In this document: positions 25,439 through 34,753 of the stretch, one piece after another
Position numbering within the stretch: position 1 is the first letter of the stretch
Layout of the letters: each line of letters starts with the position of its first letter
Assembly: GCA_019638355.1 (NCBI GenBank)
Contig: JAHBTY010000003.1
Coordinates: 124,001 to 188,000 of the forward strand
Source of the DNA: Cyclobacteriaceae bacterium
GTDB lineage: Bacteria > Bacteroidota > Bacteroidia > Cytophagales > Cyclobacteriaceae
Length of the DNA stretch: 64,000 nt
Direction of reading: 5' to 3'
Made by a program: the position numbers and the translations under genes
Notes under the pieces: model-generated
What the model was told of the DNA's origin: nothing
Databases searched by the model: none
The model's input: the letters and a program-made list of their open reading frames with translations, nothing else

Positions 25439-25456
25439 AGATACCAATCGGTATCT
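25439..25456. promoter_or_regulatory. TetR-family operator, copy 2 (tetR promoter)
   Basis: Identical to the copy at 24808-24825, and the identity extends one base each way to 20 bp. It lies 6 bases upstream of the GTG start of tetR and 13 bases before the end of the upstream DUF4349 gene, which fits autoregulation. Confidence 0.85.
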
Positions 25457-25469
25457 AAAAAACAACAAG

Positions 25470-26300
25470 TTAATTCTCTCTGCTCTTTCTCCTCCTAACC
25501 CACCAAATCACCAAAACCGTAATCCCCAACACAAACGGCCATACGCGCAGTAACCAGAAAATAAAATCAACAAGGTTGTACCAACCTGATTTAAGTGAGT
25601 TTAAAAATTTGGAACCAAATCCATAACTCATGTCCGATTCCTGGTAATACGATACGTTCAGCGTACTAAACGAAACCTGATTGCTTAAATACTTCAACCG
25701 ACCTTCCATAGATTCAATCTCGGCCCGTACATTGGCAATCTGACTTTCAATGGAAACAATATCGGCCACGGTTTTGGCTTGCTTTAATAAATCCAGGTAC
25801 CGCGCTTCCAGTTCTTTTTTGGTTTTAAGGCGCGCTTCTACATCAATAAACTCTTCGGTAACATCTTCGGTGTTGATGTTCTTATTATCTACTTTCTCAG
25901 CTAAACCTTCCAACTGTTTCATCACCGCATCAAACTTATCGGCAGGGATGCGTAACGTTTGATTTACCTGAAACCGGTTTCCGTAATTGTTTTCGTTCTC
26001 GGCAGAAATATATCCTTGCTGTTCTTTGGTAATGCGTTCAATTTCCGTTTTGGTTTTCTTTACATCGTCTGTTAAGAATTCAATGTTTCCGTTGCGGATA
26101 AGTTTACGCTCTACAAGTTGTTCTTGGGTATCTTCTTCTAACCTAAATTCGCCATTAGGATCTACCTTATAATTTTCACTCCCGAATTCGGCAAATTTAT
26201 CTCTCTTGAGATCATGGAACCCATCATCCGCCCAGCGAGCCTCTTTATTTCCACATGAGATAAATACATATAATGAGATTATTAAAATAGATGCTTTCAT
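25470..26300 (-). CDS. DUF4349 lipoprotein
   Basis: A 276-residue membrane-associated lipoprotein. The lipobox is VFISC after a short signal segment, so Cys17 or so is probably lipidated. The DUF4349 core includes KLIRNGNIEFLTDDVKKT and ADIVSIESQIANVRAEIESM, the latter part of a coiled-coil hairpin. A C-terminal membrane helix (FVLGITVLVIWWVRR) anchors it in the inner membrane. The family's role is unknown. A decayed copy of its last helix is found near 23.85 kb. It is divergent from the PQQ dehydrogenase gene. Confidence 0.88.
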   Translation of the reverse strand: MKASILIISLYVFISCGNKEARWADDGFHDLKRDKFAEFGSENYKVDPNGEFRLEEDTQEQLVERKLIRNGNIEFLTDDVKKTKTEIERITKEQQGYISAENENNYGNRFQVNQTLRIPADKFDAVMKQLEGLAEKVDNKNINTEDVTEEFIDVEARLKTKKELEARYLDLLKQAKTVADIVSIESQIANVRAEIESMEGRLKYLSNQVSFSTLNVSYYQESDMSYGFGSKFLNSLKSGWYNLVDFIFWLLRVWPFVLGITVLVIWWVRRRKSREN

Positions 26301-26447
26301 ATCGATAGTTTGTTCCTTTTAAAGATTAGTCTAATTTAATTCATCAAAGGTAACGGTAAAAAGTATTGCTTATTTTTACCTACCTTAAATCTTTCACACA
26401 CAAAACTTATTCCGTGGTCGTGTCCGTACAGTCCACATTTAACCTAC

Positions 26448-26460
26448 CCTAAACCTTTAA
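26448..26460 (+). promoter_or_regulatory. Leader motif CCTAAACCTTTAA before the PQQ dehydrogenase
   Basis: This 13-base sequence ends 2 bases before the ATG. It recurs exactly at 48853-48865 before the gamma-glutamyltranspeptidase and with one change at 2969-2981 before the M14 peptidase. It may act as a translation-start element or a transcription-start context for genes of exported proteins. Confidence 0.4.
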
Positions 26461-26462
26461 CC

Positions 26463-28616
26463 ATGCGCCTCCTCGCTTTTCTTCTGCTCCTTTTAATGGG
26501 TTGTACCACACCACCCAAAGAATACAAATCCTGGAATGCCTACAATGGTTCTTCGGAAGCGATCAAATATTCCTCGCTTGCCCAAATCGATACAACTAAC
26601 GTAACCCAATTACAAGTAGCGTGGACTTACCGAACAGGTGATGCCGATACAGTAAACGGATCGCAAATACAATGTAATCCCATTATAGTGGATGGCATAT
26701 TATATGGTGTGGGGCCGCAAATGAAATTATTTGCGATTGATGCCGCCACCGGAAAAGAGAAATGGGTGTTTGATGCTAACGCCCAAACTGATTTTGATGA
26801 GAACCGGACTGCCTTTCACATTATGATTAACAGTCGCGGGGTAGCCTATTGGACAGATGGTCAGCAGGACAAACGCATTTTCTTTACAGCCGGTTCGCTT
26901 ACGTATGCGGTTGATGCCACCACCGGAAAGACGATTCCAACATTTGGCAAAGGTGGTTTTATTGATTTGCATGAAGACCTGGATCGCGATGCAAAAGATT
27001 TATTTATTGTAAACACTTCACCCGGTATGGTGTATAAAAACTTACTCATACTGGGTACGCGTGTAAACGAAGCCCCACCCAGTGCCCCGGGCCATATTCG
27101 GGCATACGATGTTGTAACCGGAAAACGCCAATGGATTTTTCATACTATTCCTCAACCCGGTGAGTTTGGTTATGAAACATGGGAAGATAAAAACGCCTGG
27201 CAACACATAGGTGGTGCCAATGTGTGGAGTGGTTTTGCGCTGGATGAAGAACGTGGAATTTTATTTGCACCTACAGGCTCGGCCGCATACGATTTTTATG
27301 GCGGCAAACGCAAGGGCTCCAACCTGTTTGCCAATTGTTTGCTGGCGTTAGATGCCAACACGGGCAAACGCATCTGGCATTTTCAATTTATGCATCATGA
27401 TTTGTGGGATAAAGATTTACCCACGCCACCGGCATTGGTTACACTCAATCAAAATGGAAAAAAAATTGACGCAGTAGCACAAACCACCAAAAACGGAATG
27501 GTGTATGTTTTTGAGCGCGAAACCGGAAAACCCGTTTTTGAGATTGAAGAAATACCGGTTGATACCATTAGTGAACTGGATGGCGAAAAAGTTTGGCCCA
27601 CGCAACCTATACCCGTAAAGCCTGCTCCCTTCTCGCGCCAGAGGTTAACATTAGATGATATTAATCCATATTTACCCGATACTACACGCACACGGTTATA
27701 CCGCGACATGTTGGGTTATCGCTTTGGCAGCATGTTTATTCCGCCAGGCAAAACACCTTCACTAATTTTTCCAGGTTACGATGGCGGTGGCGAATGGGGT
27801 GGCCCAGCCTTCGATCCGGCAACGGGAATTTTATACGTAAATGCCAATGAGATGGCATGGGTGATGAAGATGCTGGATAATGAAGAAGCAGCCGTGGAAG
27901 AAGAAACGTGGTTAGTTGCTGGCCAGCGATTATACACACAACATTGTACTACTTGCCACGGTGCCGATCGCAAAGGTACCGGAAACAACCCAACATTGAT
28001 TAACATACAATCAAAGTATAGGACAAGCGATATTGCCGAGTTAATGAAGACTGGTCGTAGAATGATGCCTGCCTTTCAACAATTAAAACCAGAAGAAGTA
28101 CAGGCTCTAGCTTCTTTCCTGTTGGATCAAAAAACAGAACAAGCAAATACATTCAAAACTATTCGTGCACCAATTGATAGTATCAACGTTATACCTTATC
28201 GGTTAAGCGGTTATACCAAGTTTGTTTCTACCGATGGTTATCCGGCAATTAGTCCACCGTGGGGAACGTTAAATGCCATTAACCTGAACACCGGTGAGTT
28301 TGCGTGGAAAATTCCGTTGGGTGAATATGAAGAACTGAAAGCACGCGGCATTGCGCCAACCGGTACCGAAAATTATGGTGGCCCGGTAGTTACAGCCGGA
28401 GGACTTGTATTTATTGCTGCTACGCGCGACAAAAAATTCAGAGCCTTTAACAAAGCAACTGGTAAACTTTTATGGGAATACACCTTACCAGCTTCAGGTT
28501 TTGCCACACCGGCTGTTTATGAATTAAATGGGAGACAATATGTGGTAATTGCCTGCGGTGGTGGAAAATTGAGAACAAAACCGGGCGATGCTTATGTAGC
28601 GTTTGCTCTGCCATAA
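26463..28616 (+). CDS. PQQ-dependent dehydrogenase with inserted cytochrome c domain, lipoprotein
   Basis: A 717-residue quinoprotein of the glucose/alcohol dehydrogenase type. It begins with a lipoprotein signal (LLLLLMGC). Beta-propeller W-motifs with the typical TGK(E/R)xW rhythm are seen, for example ATGKEKWVFD, NTGKRIWHFQF and ATGKLLWEY. Uncommonly, a cytochrome c domain is placed before the last propeller blades: CTTCH at Cys495, Cys498 and His499, with a Met ligand in RRMMPAF. Electrons from the oxidised substrate may thus pass straight to c-type carriers and the cbb3 oxidase. The substrate is unknown. PQQ biosynthesis genes are not in the window. Confidence 0.93.
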   Translation: MRLLAFLLLLLMGCTTPPKEYKSWNAYNGSSEAIKYSSLAQIDTTNVTQLQVAWTYRTGDADTVNGSQIQCNPIIVDGILYGVGPQMKLFAIDAATGKEKWVFDANAQTDFDENRTAFHIMINSRGVAYWTDGQQDKRIFFTAGSLTYAVDATTGKTIPTFGKGGFIDLHEDLDRDAKDLFIVNTSPGMVYKNLLILGTRVNEAPPSAPGHIRAYDVVTGKRQWIFHTIPQPGEFGYETWEDKNAWQHIGGANVWSGFALDEERGILFAPTGSAAYDFYGGKRKGSNLFANCLLALDANTGKRIWHFQFMHHDLWDKDLPTPPALVTLNQNGKKIDAVAQTTKNGMVYVFERETGKPVFEIEEIPVDTISELDGEKVWPTQPIPVKPAPFSRQRLTLDDINPYLPDTTRTRLYRDMLGYRFGSMFIPPGKTPSLIFPGYDGGGEWGGPAFDPATGILYVNANEMAWVMKMLDNEEAAVEEETWLVAGQRLYTQHCTTCHGADRKGTGNNPTLINIQSKYRTSDIAELMKTGRRMMPAFQQLKPEEVQALASFLLDQKTEQANTFKTIRAPIDSINVIPYRLSGYTKFVSTDGYPAISPPWGTLNAINLNTGEFAWKIPLGEYEELKARGIAPTGTENYGGPVVTAGGLVFIAATRDKKFRAFNKATGKLLWEYTLPASGFATPAVYELNGRQYVVIACGGGKLRTKPGDAYVAFALP

Positions 28617-28725
28617 CTTTAATTTGCCGTTGGAAGGCTGATTTAACTTTATAAAAGCCGCCAGCCGCCTGTGCTGAATATTGCTTTAAAAAGCTCATCT
28701 TTACGACTTATAAAAATAATAAACT

Positions 28726-29196
28726 ATGCAAATCACCAAGAACAAAGTAGCCGCAATTCACTATACCTTAACGGATAACGATGGTAAAGTATTAGACACC
28801 AGTTCGGGCCGCGAACCGTTGTACTACATTCACGGTATAGGGAATTTAATTCCTGGAATGGAAGAAGGGTTGGAAGGAAAAGTGAAAGGCGACAAATTCA
28901 ATATTAAAGTTGCGCCCGAAAAAGGATACGGTATAAAAGAAGAATCGCTGATGCAGAAGGTTCCGCGCTCAGCTTTCGGCACACAAGAAATAAAAGTAGG
29001 CATGCAATTTCAAACCAACCAAGGTCAGGTGGTAACGGTAACACATGTTGGGTTGGAGTCGATTACGGTAGATGCTAACCATCCGCTTGCTGGTGTTGAA
29101 TTAAACTTTGCCGTGGAGGTAATGGAAATTCGCGAAGCCAGTGCCGATGAAATTTCGCATGGTCATGTGCATGGACCGGGTGGACACCATCATTAA
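28726..29196 (+). CDS. slyD: FKBP-type peptidyl-prolyl isomerase, SlyD-like
   Basis: A 156-residue cytoplasmic prolyl isomerase/chaperone. The opening ITKNKVAAIHYTLTDNDGKVLDTS and the LYYIHGIGNLIPGMEEGLEG region (both in part) are the FKBP catalytic core, with an insert-in-flap (IF) domain between about residues 70 and 130. The C-terminal tail is His-rich (GHVHGPGGHHH) and may bind nickel or other metals, as in SlyD of Enterobacteria. The tail is shorter than that of E. coli SlyD. Confidence 0.93.
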   Translation: MQITKNKVAAIHYTLTDNDGKVLDTSSGREPLYYIHGIGNLIPGMEEGLEGKVKGDKFNIKVAPEKGYGIKEESLMQKVPRSAFGTQEIKVGMQFQTNQGQVVTVTHVGLESITVDANHPLAGVELNFAVEVMEIREASADEISHGHVHGPGGHHH

Positions 29197-29223
29197 TTTT
29201 TAGTGTAGGTATAACCAGGTTAT

Positions 29224-32200
29224 TTACCGAATTAAAACAAGTTTTCCGCGTTCACTAATCTTGTTGCCCGAATTCCTTATTTGTAGGTTAAAGTAGTAAA
29301 TACCGGGAGGAAGAAACCCTCCGGTTGCATCGGTTCCAGTCCAAACCAATTCGTTGGTGCCTACATGAAATTGTAACAGGTCAGACATCTCAAAGCGATG
29401 TAATCTCGAACCCTGCGTTGAAAAAATTTCTAATTCAAATGCTGTTGGCAATTCACCAGTTAATACAAACTGAAATGCAAACCGACCTTGTGAGGGGTTA
29501 GGATAAACACCCTTCCACACCAATGATGGTGCATTTTGAACTTGAAATGCAACACGATAAGGGGTGCTACCCGCCAGGTTTCCTTTTGCATCTGCACCTT
29601 GAACCGATAACTCATACAAACCATCTGCTAATGTTGGCCGATATTCTATTCGGAAAGATGAAGTTGCTGTTGCCGGATGCCAGGTTACCGCTGGACTACT
29701 GAATGCAATTCGGGTAAATGTACACGTGGGCGCATTACAGTTGCTACCCAACAATAAAGTAAAGCCGAGTGTATCGGTTTTCAGTAAGTAGATATTCTCA
29801 TCCATCAACTCGATTATGATTATAGGTGTAGCAGAAACAAAATCATTGTTTCGTAATTGCCGGCCATCTACGGTTACATTTAACACCGGTGGAGTTTTAT
29901 CATCATCTACCAATAAATAATTAGTTAAGGAAAGGAAGTTGTTTTCGTAATAACATTCCGGAAGCACGTTGTCGTTTACAGTCACATTAATCGTATTGCT
30001 ACCGGCTTTACCAATAGTAGTTGATGTTACTTCAAATGGTGTTGTTGCTCCGGGTAAGGGTGGTTCAATTTCAAACGTTTGGGTTTCGCGTGCCTGTGTT
30101 TGTGCATTTACAATCTCAAGCTTAACAGGCAACATCCCGGTAAACGATTTATCTGAAATGTTTTTGAATCCAAAAGTGGTGTTCCAATCCTCGCCCTCCT
30201 GCACACGCTGAAAATCTGCTGTGCCGGAATACAATAATAAGCCTTCAGCAGGCGAAACAAACTCTACAATCCAGTTTCGCCAGGCGGCCGGGGTTAGGTT
30301 GATTTCATCCGTAGTGGTAAACTCAACCCGCAGGTAAGGATATTCTGTTGCCGAAATCGAAGTCAAATCAAATTCGGTAGTAACCATGGGAGCCACTAAT
30401 TCTTCAATACCAGTATGCCTAACACCATAAAGTGAAAATGAAAACGCATCGCCCGCATCGGTTACAGAAGCATTTGGCTTAAAGCGATTCCAGGTTAATG
30501 CCGGGCCAATCCGCCCAGATTTCATTTTGCCAGTTGCATTTCGTCCGGTTATCGAACCAGAAACACTCAACAGTTGTTCGTTGGCGGGTGCGATAGAGGA
30601 CTTAATAATTTTTGCACTACCAACGGCTGCACCCTTCTTTCCAAAAATTACGATGGGCTCGCCCGGCTGCAATGCATCCAAATCAGCAGGATTAATTCCC
30701 AATTGGGTAAGTGCAGTTTTGGCCGCGGCAGGCCACGCTACATACGAAGGATTGTGAATGGTAAACATCACGACTGAGTCGCTGGGGGCTACTGCATTCA
30801 CAAACGCAATTAAATCATCACCCAAACCGGTTTCCATTTCATAGTATAAAAAACTATTAATCACCTGCGGCTCGCGGCCGCACGTACGCGGATCCTGAAA
30901 GTTGAATGGAAGTGCCGCGTACGGAATAGCTGTGTTCTTGTTAAACGCTACCAGGTTAAAGGAATGATCCCGACAAGGTTGGCCTTGTGTGGCGAGATTG
31001 TATTCCGAACCATTAATCTTGAATGATGCTTCGGTAAAAGGCAAAGGACTTTCACTTCCAAAAGTGGCAACTGATAACTGCGTTTTTGTTTCCTCAAATG
31101 AAAATGGAACACTGCCTGCAGGTGCAATTAGATTCGTAAACGCATTTTGCAGAACCTGTTGTGGTTTGAGTTGAGCCCAGCCTTCATTACTACCACTTAT
31201 AAACGAGAAGCTACTGGTTACCCACTCGTTGCTCTCTCCTGCCTGTGGGCTTTTGAATCGCGTACGCCAATAATATGCCGTTGAGTCGGTGGCCGGTAAC
31301 GCAACCTCTGTTTCGGCTAATACATCGGCCGATACCGTGCGATTGATTTTAAAGGTACTATTGAAGGTGTTCACCGAATCTATTTCTATTTCGTATTCTC
31401 TTACCTGCGATCGTAAATTGGTGGACTGCCACCGTAATTTTACTTGTTGTTGGCCAACAAGTGCAAACCGTTTGGGAAACAGGTTAAGCGTTGTACTGGT
31501 TGCTATAAAACTTTCAAGGGTAGCTTGGTTATTGGATTCATTCAGTTCTTCAATTGCATCATCCGGATCAAGCGTAACAATAAATTGATTCATGCCACCA
31601 CCTTGCGCCAGTCCGGGTAAATGAAAGTAAACGGTATCCTTATTCAAGGCGGTTATAAACAATGAATCGTAGTTCAGTTGTGTTCCGTCTGAAAGTGCAC
31701 GTGTAACCGAGATTTTTAAAGGAGTTTCAGTTGCCAGGCCCACGTTGTTGCGCACAATTCTTATGGCGAACGAATCGCTCGTAACTGTAACTGGTTTATC
31801 ATCAAAAGAAATCAGCGCCAGGTCAGCAGGCTTTATTTCATAGTCGGGTCGGGTAAAGTAAAAGAGTTTAACAGCCGGATCGCCCAACAACACCATCTGC
31901 TGTACCTGGGTGATGTTGGCCATAATAGCTGCCGCGGATTGCATGTACAACCGCGCTACTTCTTTTTGAACGTCACCAATTCCTTTTCCAACAAAATTAG
32001 TATCCGTAAATCCAACCTGGTAGAATAAGCTGGAATAGTATTGCAACGAAAACGTAAAACCAAATGAACTGTGTGCAATAAAAGCACGCGCTCCCTTATT
32101 GGTTGCATTCATCCAATCTTCACCAAAAGCTTGTGTGTTGGAAAAGAAGTTACCGGCATTACAACCGTTAATTAAAAATACCGGATACTTGCCCGGATTA

Positions 32201-34152
32201 GCATACCCTAAAGTTGGGTCAGTTGCAAAACCGATATCAATATCAATGGTGCTGGATGACGAGTGACCAAAAAAAGTAACGAGGTTAACTCCAGCATTAA
32301 CCTGATCGGCAATGTTAATTAACTCGACTGGATTGGGATCGCGTTTGGCAATGGTTGCGATAGCTCCGCCCCAGTTTGGTTGTTCGGCTGTTGATTTAAA
32401 GCCATCCAGGTATTCACGGAAGACAATCAACTCATTCGGGAGAATACCGCCACTTAAATGCAAACCCCGCTTTTGCCAGGGTTGAGGTGGCGCTGATTCA
32501 GATTCAATAATTTTGCTGAGGTAGGCAGCAACCTGGGCAGCTGTGGTTGCAGACAATCTTCCGGTTGGTACGGCAGGCTCAAACGTAGTACCGGCTAACC
32601 CAACAGTAAACAACATATCCGAAGCTGGGGAGCCAGCAGTTGGCACCAAATCTTTTGCAATAGATGCTGCCGGATTCGTAATGCGATGAAACCCCGAACT
32701 AACATCACGACCTTTGCCTATTAGAAACAAATACTTTGGGGAACCTTCACCAACCATGTAGCGCATAAATTCATAGATAGCTCGTGGTGAAGTTTCGCCA
32801 TAGTTAAATTGATTGTAGAGTTGATCAACGGTAACTACCAACGTATCGTAGTGGCCACCCGCTTCGCTTGCACGATAACCGGCATACGCCTTTACCGGGT
32901 TGGCATAACCACCGGCTGCTTGCATTAAATATTTATGCGATACTACTATATAGTTGTGTTGCGCAGGTGTGATGGATCGAAAGCTAACACGCTTCAAGGT
33001 TGTTGAGCGCACCTGGTCAAAAACAAAAAGTTCGCGCGCGGTTTGTGTTTGATCAACCATAGCGCGCAATGTTGAGCCCGTTAATTGCGTGCCAATCGTT
33101 ACCGGATTTTCAGGATTGGTTACATCCCACACCCGCGTATTCGCATTTGCGCCACTCCATTCTACATACGATTTGCCGCCTGCATTTTCGGTTAACTGAA
33201 ATGTACGTGCAACCGGCAGTGTTATCTGAAAAGTTTGTGGAAATGTAATGCGCACATACGAAGCACTGAACTGAAAGCGATTGTTGGCTTCAGGTGGAGC
33301 GGCCAATCGCACCATTACGCGCCCTTCTGCATCTACATCGCTCCATGCAAGGGAATAGGTTAGTTTAGCACTGGCAAAACCGTTAAAGTTATACGTATCC
33401 AGCAAACGCAGTGCACCGGCATTTGGGCCTGCATAAATCTGCGCAGTGTGCGGAATCTGATCCCGACCAACCAATAAAATTTCTAATTGCGGAGTACCAG
33501 CAGCCGGAACTGATTGTGTTATCAGATCAAGGGTATAATCAATACTTTGATTTTGCCGGATGGCCACACCTGTCCAACCTTCGCCTTCATCAAAATGAGT
33601 AAAGCGCAAAACATCGCTAAGTAAATTACCGCCCGAGTATTGTTCTTTGTTGATAAGCAGTCGCTCTGAAGTATGGTGGGTTTGTGCCGGAAGTGCACTT
33701 ACATTCACTTCCGAGAAAGTTGTAACTCTTTTACCCGGAGTAACCGCCAACGGCCAGGTAAGAAAGTAAGCCGTAGTATCGCTGTAAAGATTATAATAAT
33801 TATGGGGCTGTAAGTTGGCGGGCTTATATAAGTCTTTATCCAACGTGCCATCATTAGCCCGTCCAAAAAATTCGATGTAATCGGAAGCATTAAAGACCGC
33901 ATCGTCTTGCCCGGCAACCACAATGGCCTGCTCAACACCGCGATGAAATATCTGAAGCTGCCTCGGGTCGATTGACCCAACCGGCACTCCGGCATTTTGC
34001 AAATCGTTGTGGGTAAGGCGGTAAACTCCTTTATTGGCAACCGGAATGCGATAATATTGCTGACCGGGAACAACCCATGAGTTGGAGTATTGAGCTGCAA
34101 CCAAAAATGGTGCAACTAAAAGTGTAAAACAAAGCCAGATACCAATCCGCAC
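29224..34152 (-). CDS. Large C25 (gingipain-family) cysteine peptidase, type IX secretion substrate
   Basis: A 1642-residue exported protease. It has a signal peptide to about residue 20, then the N-terminal strand region (QQYYRIPVANKGVYRL) seen in PorU-like proteins. The C25 catalytic pair is His630 in FFGHSSSS and Cys664 in INGCNAG. About residues 770-880 look like a CARDB/Ig-type domain, followed by further beta domains. The last 90 residues form a FlgD-like C-terminal sorting domain (YPNPSQGRFAF, GIYYFNLQI), the T9SS type A signal. PorU itself is shorter, about 1150-1300 residues, so this is either a PorU relative or a separate surface protease. Confidence 0.92.
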   Translation of the reverse strand: MRIGIWLCFTLLVAPFLVAAQYSNSWVVPGQQYYRIPVANKGVYRLTHNDLQNAGVPVGSIDPRQLQIFHRGVEQAIVVAGQDDAVFNASDYIEFFGRANDGTLDKDLYKPANLQPHNYYNLYSDTTAYFLTWPLAVTPGKRVTTFSEVNVSALPAQTHHTSERLLINKEQYSGGNLLSDVLRFTHFDEGEGWTGVAIRQNQSIDYTLDLITQSVPAAGTPQLEILLVGRDQIPHTAQIYAGPNAGALRLLDTYNFNGFASAKLTYSLAWSDVDAEGRVMVRLAAPPEANNRFQFSASYVRITFPQTFQITLPVARTFQLTENAGGKSYVEWSGANANTRVWDVTNPENPVTIGTQLTGSTLRAMVDQTQTARELFVFDQVRSTTLKRVSFRSITPAQHNYIVVSHKYLMQAAGGYANPVKAYAGYRASEAGGHYDTLVVTVDQLYNQFNYGETSPRAIYEFMRYMVGEGSPKYLFLIGKGRDVSSGFHRITNPAASIAKDLVPTAGSPASDMLFTVGLAGTTFEPAVPTGRLSATTAAQVAAYLSKIIESESAPPQPWQKRGLHLSGGILPNELIVFREYLDGFKSTAEQPNWGGAIATIAKRDPNPVELINIADQVNAGVNLVTFFGHSSSSTIDIDIGFATDPTLGYANPGKYPVFLINGCNAGNFFSNTQAFGEDWMNATNKGARAFIAHSSFGFTFSLQYYSSLFYQVGFTDTNFVGKGIGDVQKEVARLYMQSAAAIMANITQVQQMVLLGDPAVKLFYFTRPDYEIKPADLALISFDDKPVTVTSDSFAIRIVRNNVGLATETPLKISVTRALSDGTQLNYDSLFITALNKDTVYFHLPGLAQGGGMNQFIVTLDPDDAIEELNESNNQATLESFIATSTTLNLFPKRFALVGQQQVKLRWQSTNLRSQVREYEIEIDSVNTFNSTFKINRTVSADVLAETEVALPATDSTAYYWRTRFKSPQAGESNEWVTSSFSFISGSNEGWAQLKPQQVLQNAFTNLIAPAGSVPFSFEETKTQLSVATFGSESPLPFTEASFKINGSEYNLATQGQPCRDHSFNLVAFNKNTAIPYAALPFNFQDPRTCGREPQVINSFLYYEMETGLGDDLIAFVNAVAPSDSVVMFTIHNPSYVAWPAAAKTALTQLGINPADLDALQPGEPIVIFGKKGAAVGSAKIIKSSIAPANEQLLSVSGSITGRNATGKMKSGRIGPALTWNRFKPNASVTDAGDAFSFSLYGVRHTGIEELVAPMVTTEFDLTSISATEYPYLRVEFTTTDEINLTPAAWRNWIVEFVSPAEGLLLYSGTADFQRVQEGEDWNTTFGFKNISDKSFTGMLPVKLEIVNAQTQARETQTFEIEPPLPGATTPFEVTSTTIGKAGSNTINVTVNDNVLPECYYENNFLSLTNYLLVDDDKTPPVLNVTVDGRQLRNNDFVSATPIIIIELMDENIYLLKTDTLGFTLLLGSNCNAPTCTFTRIAFSSPAVTWHPATATSSFRIEYRPTLADGLYELSVQGADAKGNLAGSTPYRVAFQVQNAPSLVWKGVYPNPSQGRFAFQFVLTGELPTAFELEIFSTQGSRLHRFEMSDLLQFHVGTNELVWTGTDATGGFLPPGIYYFNLQIRNSGNKISERGKLVLIR

Positions 34153-34395
34153 AGTAATCCTGAAGTTAAAGCATTAAATACGTTGGTAAAAATACGGGTA
34201 ACTGGCCGCAAACTGTTCAAAAACCGGATTCGATTTGTACGCTTTTACCTTCATCACTGTTCATTAATGATCAGAAAATGTGCTAAGAGAAAATAAAAAC
34301 TCGCTTTTTGATCTGATTTAAGGCATTTTTGTGCGCTATTGAATCTGGCTTAGTACTTGGTGATGCCCAGTACCGTCCTCTAAAAGTCGGTAACT

Positions 34396-34731
34396 ATGAA
34401 CATGGAGAATACACAAGTGCAGATGAGAAAGGGCATACTTGAATACTGCATCCTGCATATTATTTCGCGGGGTGAGGTGTATGCCACGGATATGATTGAT
34501 GAACTGACGGCTGCTAAAATGATAGTGGTGGAAGGTACACTTTACCCACTGCTTACGCGATTGAAGAACGCGGGGTTGCTGGAGTACAAGTGGGTTGAAT
34601 CCAAATCGGGCCCACCCCGCAAGTATTATAAACTAACCACCGAGGGTGAAAAGTTTTTGCAGGGACTAACTGAAACGTGGGACGACCTGGTGCAGTCCAC
34701 GAATCTTATAAAATCAAAATCGATCAGCTAA
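34396..34731 (+). CDS. PadR family transcriptional regulator
   Basis: A 111-residue winged-helix repressor. MRKGILEYCILHIIS and VVEGTLYPLLTRLKNAGLLEYKW are the PadR DNA-binding signature, and SGPPRKYYKLTTEGEKFL is the wing and following helix. Two start codons are possible, ATG 34396 and ATG 34402. It is followed after 22 bases by the PspC-domain gene. In Bacteroidota this pair (PadR plus PspC) is a common co-transcribed unit in which the regulator probably controls the membrane protein in response to envelope stress. Confidence 0.93.
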   Translation: MNMENTQVQMRKGILEYCILHIISRGEVYATDMIDELTAAKMIVVEGTLYPLLTRLKNAGLLEYKWVESKSGPPRKYYKLTTEGEKFLQGLTETWDDLVQSTNLIKSKSIS

Positions 34732-34753
34732 CTTCAACGGGCATATTATAATT

